Positions 33,271 through 44,101 of a stretch of 64,000 nucleotides of DNA are shown here, piece after piece. The stretch comes from Sordaria brevicollis (Eukaryota; Ascomycota; Sordariomycetes; Sordariales; Sordariaceae). The stretch covers positions 1,612,001 to 1,676,000 of the forward strand of contig JAUTDP010000006.1 in assembly GCA_033439795.1 (NCBI GenBank), given 5' to 3'. Within the stretch, counting starts at the first letter, position 1. Each line of letters starts with the position of its first letter. The translations under genes were made by a program, and so were the position numbers. Under the pieces are notes generated by a model. It had not been told where the DNA came from. It ran no database searches and was given only the letters and a program-made list of their open reading frames with translations.

Positions 33271-34444
33271 ATGTCGTTCAACCGTGAGTTTGACCCTCTT
33301 CTTTCGATCGCCCCCTTCTGGCTGCAAGACTGGACAACGTTTCCAAACTGGACAGCGACGAGTTCATAACAACATCAAACTGACACATCATTATCATATA
33401 GGTCTCTTAAGATTCGTACCCAAGGGCGATGACTCCAAGGTCCTCATCGGCGAGCCCGTCGACAGCCAAGTCGATGTTGGCGCCGCCGTCCGCAAGGGCG
33501 AAGACGTCGAGGTGAACGTCTACTCCGGCACCTCCGTTCTTGACGCCGGTTCTCCCACCGGCAACAAGGCCACCATCGGCCGGATCCTTTCCCCCGTCAC
33601 TGCCCAAGAGGCCGGCACCATCCGCTGCATTGGCTTAAACGTTAGAGCTTTCCATTTCTCTTTCTCCCTTTTCTCTTCCATCCAAGACCAGACATGCTTT
33701 CCCAGTCTTTCCAAATCATCTAAGAAGCTAATCAACCTAAAATAGTACAAGAAACACGCCGAAGAAGCCAAAATGTCCATCCCCGAAATCCCCACCCTCT
33801 TCCTCAAGCCCGCCACCGCCCTCGCCGACCCCTACCCGGCTCCGACGCTGATTCCCAAGCACACCATCGAGTCGGACTCGGCCGACTACGAGTCCGAGCT
33901 GGCCATCGTCATTGGCAAGGACTGCAAGAACGTTTCCGAGCAGGACGCGCTCGACTACGTCCTGGGCTACACGGCCAGCAACGACATCAGCAGCCGGGCG
34001 TCCCAGTTTGCGCAGACGCAGTGGTGCTACTCCAAGGGGTTTGACGGCAGCTGCCCCATCGGTCCCGTGCTGGTGAGCAAAGAGGTTGTGGGCGATAATG
34101 TGGGCGGGCTGAGGTTGAGGGGGTTGAAGAACGGGAAGGTGGTGCAGGAAAGTTCTTTGACGTGAGTTTTCTTCCCCCCACTCCCTCTCCCCTTGGTCTA
34201 GTGGTAGGATGGACAACTGACGTGTTTTGATTACAGTGACCTCATCTTCTCGGTTCAACAAATTGTCAGCTTCCTGTCCCAGGGTACCACGTTGCCCAAG
34301 GGCACCGTTATCATCACGGGCACTCCGGCTGGTGTGGGCTTTGCTAGGAATCCCAAGGAGCTTTTGCATGATGGCGATGAGTTTGTGGTGGAGATCTTGC
34401 CGCATATTGGCAGCTTGTATAATGTCATGAAGAACGAGCAGTAG
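33271..34444 (+). CDS. Fumarylacetoacetate hydrolase (FAH) family protein
   Basis: Four exons, 33271-33283, 33402-33640, 33746-34161, 34237-34444; 291 residues. The first exon has only 13 coding bases (MSFN plus one base) and the intron after it is 118 nt, placed by phase to restore RLLRFVPKG. FAH-fold signatures: IRCIGLNYKKHAEEA, the acidic metal ligands in SADYESELAIVIGK and YTASNDISSRASQF, the catalytic-type Lys in YSKGFDGSCPIGP, and ITGTPAGVGFARNP. This is the short single-domain class that includes FAHD1/2-like hydrolases, oxaloacetate decarboxylases and ring-cleavage isomerases; the substrate cannot be read from sequence. It converges with the 119-residue protein gene, 387 bp away. Confidence 0.9.
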
Positions 34445-34831
34445 GAGGAGGTTGCGTAGGGATAATGGTTGGTTTGGTGTTGAGAAAGCTGTTTAGCAGT
34501 ACTCCCTATGGATATCAGCAGTTCCGCGACTCTAGTCATGGATGGAGGAGTATTTATGAATGTAACGAACAATCCTGATATATACGAAACTTATTCTTGT
34601 AGAAGAGGGTTGAGAGCAATACACCAGAAGAAACGCCGAGATGGGTATCCTGTTTGATCTTTTACCTTCTTATTCTAATATCTCAATGTGCCAACTCCCG
34701 CCATCTCATCTATACCAACACGATGTGTCATCATGATTATCCCCAAGTCTATTACCCCCAGCAGGAAACTCTTCTTTTAAGCTTTCTCTATATTGCCATG
34801 ATATTCTCTCCCACTTCACTCTATCATCGCT
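34445..34831. other. Convergent 3' spacer, FAH gene and 119-residue protein gene
   Basis: 387 bp shared by two 3' ends. AT-richer than its flanks and likely to hold both polyadenylation regions. No gene. Confidence 0.5.
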
Positions 34832-35370
34832 TTAACCAAACAAGCTCGGCAAGTTCTCCTTGATATACTCCACCACCGCATCCGGTCCCTTATTCACCTG
34901 CAACCCCTGCGGCAACGAGAAAGTCTTGAGGTCGTCGCCAACCACGCCCTTAGCAATGGCAATGATCTGCTGAGCTTCTTCGGGAGTCCACATTGATGCC
35001 GTGAACTGATTTTTGTTTAACTGTCAGTTTCCTTTACTTCTCGATTTTAGGATGGCAAGGAGCAAGGGGAAAAGGTAAGACAAACCAGAACGTTCGGCTT
35101 ATGTTCCTCGACTACGGACTGGACTTCTTCGATGGCTGTTTCGTTGTGTATTTGTTAGTATAGGTCTCTTGAATGGACAAGGAGATTTGATAAATGGTGA
35201 CCGCGATGACATAACAAAAAAAAAAAAAACTCACAAGCAGCGTTACCAGCGTGGATGATGGTGTACTTGTCCTTTACGTCTTCGACGACACGGCCGATGA
35301 GACGCTTGGCGCGGTCGGGAGCCGTGTTGACGGTGACGAGCTTGTAGGGGCCGGTAGGAGAAGAAGACAT
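34832..35370 (-). CDS. Conserved-looking 119-residue protein, unknown function
   Basis: Three exons on the minus strand: 35370-35235, 35135-35086, 35005-34832; 119 residues. Sequence starts MSSSPTGPYKLVTVNTAPDR, continues AKRLIGRVVEDVKDKYTIIH, then SVVEEHKPNVLFTASMWTPE and ends EYIKENLPSLFG. Alternating strand/helix pattern suggests a small Rossmann-like alpha/beta fold; there is no signal peptide or membrane helix. I have the impression of similar proteins of unknown function in other ascomycetes but cannot name a family. Intron 1 carries a 13-nt U tract immediately after the 5' splice site. The 50-nt middle exon and all junctions keep phase. Confidence 0.8.
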
Positions 35371-38300
35371 TGTTGAGCTTGGTCTGAATGAGTTTTCTTT
35401 TTATTTTCTCTTGTGGTTTGGCGAACTCGATAAGTGAGAGGGGATGCGTAGAATGAGTGGGTTGGGCTATAGGAGTCGTGAATATCCGCAGGAGGAGGAG
35501 TATACAGCAAGTTTGATGAAGGACAGAAGTTTTTTTTTTTCTTTTCTTTCCCGAAGGACAACTTTGAAGAAAGCCTTGTCATTAACAAGTCAAACGATAT
35601 TCACACATCATGAACCAAAAACCCCAAACAAACCTCGCCACAAGGACTTGTGATCCAACGAACGGCTTCGGGACCAACCTAACCCGTAACCCAACGCTCC
35701 AGGAACCCAAAAGGTAAACCCGCCCGGCCATCTTCTTCCTCACACACGTCTTTCTACGTAGTTTGAGTTTTTCCCCACGAAGGGAGAACGGAGTGAACTC
35801 CAGCTAACAAGAGAAACGCGGGGAAGAAAGCGGGACTGAACATGGTCACATCGCGCGCCCCGCAATCCTAGCCGCCGTGGTGGGAAGGGAAAAATGGGAA
35901 ATGCCGGCCGGTGTCGGGGTTGGCCCGCGTGCCCGGTTCTCGGCATTTGGAGACCCCGAAGATGACGACGACTGCCCTTTCCGTGTGAAGTGATATCGTT
36001 GTTGCGGGCTATAAGTATGAATGCTTCTTTCTGTTGTAAGCTTGTGGCAGGTCATTTAGGAGTTGCCCGCTGCTGCGCGCGCATGACCTTCCATTGGATC
36101 CTTTGAGCATTCCATTGTATCGCCGATATTAACGATATCGTCAGAATCGACAAGCCTGATTGACCCCCACGCACTAGGTATCGTACTGCCTGCCATTTGC
36201 GAGTCAATGGATGGAGGTCACGGGGAGAACGGACGTGACAGCGATCCGAAATGTCATATTCGCCGGTACCGAAAGTAGAAAGTGTGATCATGTTGTTGCT
36301 TCCTGAGAGATCGATTCAAGTGAACAGCATGATGACGGCAGATGTTAGTGTGGTCAATGATAGCGCCGTAGGAGACCCAAGTAACGCCCTTACAGGATCT
36401 TCAGAGAGTGTTCAGTGCCCTGCAAGTGATGGTCTTAGAGCCCGTGTTAGCGCGTTAGGACAATCCTTTCTCCACGAAAAGGCAAGGGTGAATCGTTTTC
36501 CCGGAAGTCGGTACAAAGTCACTTCCACCTTTCCCCTTCTCAGTTTTTCGCGATGAAATGAGCAAATTGGTGTAGCCGTATGATTCATTTTTTTCAACAG
36601 ACTAAAGAAGGAGAAAATGAAAGTAGCAATTCCTCACTGAACGCACATTTGCCTGTTCCCGGGGTCCTCTTCACGTGTTTCCCCCCTGAAGCGCTACATT
36701 GAGGTCACGGAGACCGGTCAGAGTGAACATTAACGAGTAGGACGCTTGATTGCTTTCCCATTCAGGTGGGCGTCTTGTAGCTCTAGGTCGTTCGAGGCCT
36801 AAGTTTTCGATCAGTCTGGCCATTTTTGACTGTCTCATTGTTTCTCACAGAGGTTGTCGGTGGTATTCCAATTCAGGAGTGCCTCGAAGACAGCAACTTA
36901 TGGAGAAACCCTAACCCTTCAGACCCCCCTTTTTGACGACGAAAGAGAAGCATGTGACGACGACACTGGACAAATTGAGAACACACAAGAGACTAATGAG
37001 TGTAAAACTTTCAGCGAGAAATTGAGATAGAGGTGAAGACGTTTCCTGCTGCTAATTATGGCTTGTGGAGGAATATCAATCTTGTTGATGGTGGTGGAGT
37101 TCGCCTACGTAATTACAATGAGGCATCATCCGGCATCCGAAGCTCGTCGGAAGTTTGCCGAATCTCGATTCGGTCATTTACGCAACAAGGAGGCAAGTCT
37201 GGATGAAGTGAGTTAATTATAAGCAGTAGGTTGGTTGAGGGAGCGATAAGATAGGGTTGGACGAAGGCTATCTCTAGACGTACCAAGTCCTGTAGGTAGG
37301 CGATGAGGAATTAATCCCACGTGTAGCGCGGCATCTAGGACGGGAACCGACACTGATGGGCCACGAGACCCCTAATATCTCCTGCTTTTATATAAGAATC
37401 TCGATTACAGAGATGAGACACGGATACATAGCGAGTAATGCGGTTTGCTGCGGTCGAACTGCTATTCCCCTTAGAGATCGCATCGTCACCTTTGTCCGGA
37501 TGGTGAAAGCACAGGAGGTATGCTTCTTGCAAGATGGAAACTGGAAGCTAAGAACCTCTCAAATGAACGAATACGCAAAGGCGCACAAGACTCTCGCAAT
37601 GTGCAGTTCGGATCATGGCGGATGGTCAGTCGGGGGATACTAGCTGCAAGCCGTGCTCTTACAGGTGTGGCCCATCCGAGAAAAGTCGAACAGGGCATCA
37701 ATTTCATCTTTTTATGTCCACTCGGCTTACATGAAATGTTGAGTTGAAATCGGGCTAGCGAAACTGGAGACTTTGATAGCGCAAATTGTCGTCATCATCA
37801 ACCCTTGATAGTTGTAGGACAAGACGTTACATCCGCTGGTACCATGGACGGCGGTGTCAAGAACAGTTCCGGCAGAAATGAGCCCTCGCGGTGGGTATCA
37901 CAACATTTGTCTTGGGTCTCAGGCGTGAAGAGAAGAAAAAGAAAAGACAAATGAATCCTCAATGGTTGCTCCCAAGAGCGAGCTGAGAACACCTGCGGCC
38001 CGAAGAATGAAACAGCACGTCAACCCGTGCATTGGCACATTTGGAGAAACGGCCAATTAGTAGCCGTATTGAAGCCATGGCGGGCTCTTGCAGTTCGCAT
38101 CCATCCCCTTGGGTTCACTAAGAAGCCGAACTCCGACTGGAGGTAGGGGTGTTTCGCTGGGATGTTGAGAGCCACTAATCCCAGATGTAAGTGACCAGGC
38201 AACCAGGAGTACCAGAAACATGACCCGAATTATTGTCCTGTCAGGGCTGTTTGGCTGCTCATAAACAGCCTCGCCAAGCCAACTGTAACACATCCCATTC

Positions 38301-41300
38301 CGACTCGCCGAGTGATCGTCTGACCGGCTTGGGACACTGGAGTAAAGCCAACCTCCTTTTCTGCAGATACGGTGTGCGCATAATCTCCGAGGAATTGTAC
38401 CGCTTATGCTTCTGTATCCCTCGCCACATTGGTCGAGCACAGTGAATCAAGCTCGTTGGAAAAGAAAAGGCAATGCAGGCGACCAAGGCCCCGGGTTTGG
38501 GGGTATTGACGCCTAATTCATATGCCAATCATGCTCATTCCTCGTCCACATTGGACAAGCTTGGCAGGGCCTAACTGAGATCAGACACAAAGGGTCTGAA
38601 TCTGGACCGATCGTCTGCCTGGGTATCGGTAAGGCATCGGTATGCATCTCTACAGCTGATCAGCGCCATCAATGGACAGTGGCTGTTGTTGTCTTCAGAA
38701 GGGCGGTCGATACCATGTAGGAGAGACACCAAAAAGAAATTCGAAGCAGGCATTGCCGTGTACAGTATGTGGAACTAAGAATTCTGATCTTGGGGCGCTA
38801 TCCGCTGGTGTTTGGTTGTTGTGTCTTGGTCTGATACAATGTCTCAGGCTACTATCACATCCATTTACTGGGTACGGTCAGTAGCTGCCAAGACGAGGAA
38901 GGGACAAGCTTACGCCGGTTACGGATTGGATATAGAATTGTGAAAGAACGTTGTTGACCAGCTAGCAAAGAGACACAAGCTTGACTGCTGACGGTGCATA
39001 TCCGTATGGTGTCTTTTCCCGATGGTCTTGAATCTCTCGTAGCCCGGACCTCGTGGATTGACCTATCACGTCCACGAAATGACGGTTGTTGCCCAAATAC
39101 TTGATAGTGACGAAGGTGGGATAGAGCTCGGGCTTGAAGATATGCAGGTAGACTGTTTAGTGTAGTTTAAAAAGACCCGTTCGATGAGAAGGCCATAGGG
39201 CGTGGTTCACGCCCCCGAGTATAATGTTGAGTATCGTCCAAACAAGGGCTGGGACAAAGTGCCGACTCCCATTCTTGTGGTAATATTATGCCATCTGGCG
39301 TCCTTGGAACCTGCGTAGTTCACACATTCTCGAGTGACCAGCATCAAAGTTGAAATGCTGACACTGATACCTCGGTCTCCCTAGATGAATTCTTTGATGG
39401 TGGCCCTGCGAAACTTGTGATTTGGGCTTTCATGCTCGCGCAAAAACTACCCCTGGGACAATAGCCATGCAGAGAGGTGAGACTGGGCTATCGTAGCCCC
39501 TTTGCCGGACCAATGGCCGAGATAGGTGGAGATGTTCAAAAATCTACCTCTATGTATACCATTTGTGGGTTGGACATCCATGCGGGTTTGTGGGTTGAGT
39601 ATGTGATGAACTACCGCCGTTACTACCATGCTGCGATGCAACATCAAGCGGAAGTAGTATGTACGAGAATACGCCATCGGGACGGCAATTCATAGGGTCG
39701 GTGTCTATAGTACGGAGGTAGTAAGCAGTTGAATGGTCATGTACAACTCCTGTAGTGCTATCCTGGAAAGAGAATGGGGCCTTGATAAGAACGAGTCGGA
39801 GTGAGCTTCCATGCGGTCATTGCTTGAGTAAAATTGGGCTCGATCATTGGCGGAAAGATCAGTGACTTTTTTTTTTTTTTCTGGAGTTAGACGACGTGAC
39901 GTATCTTCAACATTCGGGGGCATCGTCACTTTCTTGTCGGTGCCCCTGGAAGATCAGGCGAGCGTAAACGTTCCCTTGCCAGACTCCCGTTGTCCCGTTG
40001 AGAGACGGATTGATGTCAGATAAAGTGAAATTCAAGCGGAGCTGATGAATTGGAGGAAGCGAGCCTCGGATGTCATTCCCATCCATAGTGAACCTATCCA
40101 GAGGTACCTCTAGGCGCGGGGAGGTTGGATGAAATGTGATCGAGAGGTCGCCGAAATGGCCTTGTTAGCGATTGCTATCTTGCGCCAGTGGTTGTATTTG
40201 CTGTTACTAAGGTACAGTCAATGTAGAGGCAACCTCCACGGCAGGAGCGGAACGGCATCTCCCGTGATGGCAAGTCCGGTGTCGAGAGCGAGGGGAAAGG
40301 GTGATGAGTGATGACCAACGCTTTGAGGTTGCCTGGCCAGAGAGGTTCTCACCAGACTCTCGCCTAGGACCTAGTGCAGGAGCTATGAGCCCCGGGTGCT
40401 ACGCGCTTCCCGCTCCCCGCTTTGAGAACTCTCACCATTTCGTTCCTTCCACTTTGCACAGTTGCAATGTCGGGAGGAGAAGGTTGGATTGCAATTGTCA
40501 AGTGGAAGTTCTGGGGAAATCATCACGGAACCGGACGGCAAGTGTTCATCCCATGTCGGGTCGTTGAGGTTCAGTCAGGGTAAGGACCCATCAATACGTC
40601 GTTACCACGTTATGCAGTGCTCGTTATGCAGCGCACAAGGTAGCACTGGACAGGGCAAACTAGAGAACGTTTGGTGTTTTATGCAGTAGTGCAAACTCTA
40701 GCCCCCACTTGGCCCTTCTCAAATGCAACCCTACCGCTCACTTCACTTTGTCGACTCCCGTCCTCAACTAGGATCAAATTTTGGTTCAACATTGCGCTCA
40801 CGCATTTCATCCGGATAGACCGGACAAAGGAGGGAAAAACCTTTCAACAAATCTTATACTGGTGCTCCGAGTATCAATATCACGCGTAGCAATTACGAGT
40901 GAGTCACTGTTGCCAGCCTTTCTTTCCACGTCAACACCTCAGCGTCTCTCGAAATGGGAGGGGTTGATAGGCAGTACGCGTCTAATTAGAAACAAATTGA
41001 TGACTGCCGCAAGCTCCATAGTCCCCATATTGTTTTCGTTTCATGTTGGTCCCCATACATTCCATTTCGAGTAGCCCGTGCTAACCTTGCAACAGGGCTG
41101 GCCGGTGAGGCGCTCACCTAGGTACGGTAAATCTATGGCACGAGTCCACAAGTACCCTCCTTAGACTTTGAGAGTTGAGACATCCAGGCACACCTACGCT
41201 ATCTTATCTGGGACGTCCAAGAATAAGATGTCGCGGAAATCAAACGGGCATTGGCATTAGAATCGTCATCAACCTCATGCCGCCTTCTCCCTGGCCATTT

Positions 41301-43438
41301 CACCTCAGCTGGGCTGGGGACCAAGGGTCAATTTTTGCTTGACTCTAGCATTATGAAAGTCCTTTTCAACGAAACACATCACGTCCGTAATCACCTTCTG
41401 AAATATGGCATAAAGGCATTGTTGATATACAGTGCCAGATACCACTCACCCATTAGCTACGAACAAGACCAACATGCTAACTTTGTTGACAGTAGACTGG
41501 TACAATTTACTACTGCAGCATTCTGCACAATCATTGAGATGAGGCTCGAGAAATGAAGCGACACCACGAGATGTGACAAGATGACCCGCAAGTGGAAAGA
41601 CTCACTTCGCAGACATGATTGCATCCAAAACTACAATCCCTCGACGTTGAGCTTACTACCACGAAACTTGTCGCGGCTCCGTCCGGGCATCCAATGCTGG
41701 GTCACAGAAAGACCCGCATGCTACACAAGAGGCTCAGGCTACCAACCAATGTTTCCAATCTGCGGCACAGGACAAGAACCACACGTTTTGTGCCACACTG
41801 GTACAGGATAAGGCTCTTGGGCTGCCACGAGTCGGCGGACTTGAGCGTATTTCTTTACACAAACACAACTGGGTCTTTCTAGGTGTGTGCCTCGGATTCA
41901 TCATGTCTGACAGGCAAAAAGCTCCAGGATTCCCCGGACCTCATTCGGAGCAAGTGTGATAAGAATAGGTACGCCTATCAAGTACCTCTACTTATTAGCC
42001 GAGCAACCAGATCCTACCGTGGCTTGAGCTTGTCATTGAAGGTTGGAATTGGATATTGCACAAAGGTAATCCGCTTCCATTTTGCTACCTCGTGACCCTC
42101 CCGCCCCACAGTCACATCATCAACATGTTGGATTCTTCTCGCTGAAAAGCTTGGTTCGGTTGGATGCAGTTGCATTCACGATAAGCTGTCTTTTTGCGTT
42201 TGTCGTTTTCTTTCTGTTCAAAGCAACTGCTTAACCTCAACATCTTGGCACGCTTGCCGGACTTCCACGCGTAACTTTATTTCAAGAGTCGCTGTGGGAT
42301 TTTAGCGTCAATTCCTCATTTGCAGCACGTTCATTCGCTGTCTGGAATGAGCTAGGAAATTCCCCATTCATAATGGCCCCCTTTCCCCTTACATGCGAGA
42401 ATCAAGTTCGTCAAAATGACCAGGGCCCCTATTTTCCATCAAAAAAAAAAAAAAGGTTGATCGCGGAATCGGACGATTAACAAGCTAGGGCTGACATTGT
42501 TGTGGCCAAGAAGTATAGGTACGTACATCAGAAGGTCTGCGTACGTACCTGTTTTTGTGTCGCACGACGCAAGAGGCAAAGGCACAGGAACAAACTTTCT
42601 GTGTCCCAAGACGTCGTGAGACACGATTTTTCATCAGGGCAACACCCTTCAAGTGGGATAGGGGATATGGCATACTCCTTTCAGGCGTCCAGGTCTCAGA
42701 CAAGATTCCCCTCTCCCGTCTGAGGCTACGGTACGTCCCGTGGTTCGTTGCACATCATCACCTCGCATCGTCTCATACGTCCATCCAAGTGGAAGACATC
42801 GCGACCCGGAACCAGTCCCTCAATATCGCCGGAACTCGATGGTCGATGCTACCTGGCTTTCCAAAATTCGTGATCAACCCCAATCGAAATAGTTGATCCC
42901 TGGTCTTTCTTGTACATTGCTGTGGTACTATGTACTTGGTCTCCATCCTGCACATCACACCCACGGGCATGATGGTGCCCTTGCTGCCCTGCCGCTCCTT
43001 TTTGTACTGAGGAGATGGTCTCCAGGCTGCCCATCCTCGCCCGTCTTGGCCAACATCAAAGGTAACCTTGTCTAAGGTACCCGTACTGGCCAAGAGAGGC
43101 TCCTCCGTCGACCTGATCAGTGCCTGTTTACAACATCTTATTTGCTTGCTCACCACGTCCAATACTACCGCCATCACAGACGTCTTCCAAAATTACTTAA
43201 GACTGCCTTCCGTCCGCTCTCTAGTTGCTTCTGTCTCCAAGTGAAAGCATCATCATCCCCTTCACACATCCTCTCTTCTACTACATCAGTCTCTGCCACT
43301 ACTCGGCCTTGTTACTACCATACAGACAGAGCTACTCTTCATTCATATTGCAGCCTCGAGCACCAAAGTCGTCTTCAGACACGTATAAGGCACATCTTCC
43401 CATCTTCATTATTCTCCATTAACAACCCGGTATTCACC
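35371..43438. other. Gene-poor region, about 8 kb
   Basis: I find no supportable gene, RNA or transposon. Frames are short, overlap on both strands and lack codon bias. Base composition is moderate, without the extreme AT bias of heavily RIP-mutated repeats. A14-type homopolymers occur at 39868-39881 (T) and near 42441 (A). Splice-like signals exist (for example CTAAC with an AG at 41092) but no exon chain can be built. It could hold non-coding transcripts. Confidence 0.45.
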
Positions 43439-44101
43439 ATGGCCGTCGAGTATCAGCCTCTTGTCAACCACTGCTGCTCTTTCTGTTGCAAGGCAGTTGA
43501 CTTCGGTACACACGATTATTGCCCCGTGGGCGCCGAGTGTGCTAGCTGCCCATACTAAGACTGGCGTTTTCTATGAGAGAGTGAGGCCTTGAAACATCAG
43601 GGCTGTCCCACCAGATTGGGTTGGCTGCATCATGCCACCAGTCCATGCAACTCGTCTTAGTCTGCAGATATTTCCACACCGGTCCCAGATTTCAACTTCC
43701 AACGAAAGCTCACCACGGCCGATCCATGGCGTCCTTGCTTGGTTGATCTTGCTTCGTTCCCGTTCAACTTTAACCAGTTCGCGGGTGGAACTCGCTCTTC
43801 ACAGTCACTCATTGGAGCATGGAAAATGGTCAAACACGGCCTCGAGGCCGTTCGTCCAAACACCTACCTCTATCACGACCATCCTTCTGATACCCACACG
43901 CTAACTCCTCACCGGCGATGCATGGCTTCTGGAATACCAAACAAACAAAACATTTCACCCCTCCTTCACTCTCAACTGCCGCCAACAATCAACGGTCGTG
44001 CTGCAGAAGCAGGTCTGATCTACAGTACAGCTCTGGCGGGCAGACGACATCTGCATATTAGGTGCATGAAACTCGTGCCTATCTGCGTCCTGCTTGCCTG
44101 A
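43439..44101 (+). CDS. Candidate Cys-rich gene (39-residue microprotein or 166-residue spliced protein)
   Basis: Not recognised. ATG 43439 lies in an ideal context (CACCATGG) after a pyrimidine-rich leader with TATAAG at 43384. Read through, it encodes 39 residues to TAA at 43556-43558 with seven Cys at positions 12, 13, 16, 17, 28, 34 and 37, including two CxxC pairs (CSFC, CASC) that could bind zinc. A second open stretch, 43661-44101, has strong fungal codon bias (for example LVDLASFPFNFNQFAGG and GLEAVRPNTYLYHDHPS). Splicing 43439-43505 to 43668-44101 (donor GTACAC, acceptor CTGCAG) keeps phase and gives 166 residues containing only the first four of those cysteines. The donor is weak and no good branch site is seen, so both models, or two separate genes, remain possible. 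No signal peptide. Confidence 0.4.

Noticed and set aside
36905..36920. Telomere-like CCCTAACCC
   Set aside because: Less than two repeat units; expected by chance.
40898..41092. Intron-like GTGAGT...GCTAACCTTGCAACAG
   Set aside because: Good splice signals, but no reading frame or exon chain continues on either side; left as unsupported.
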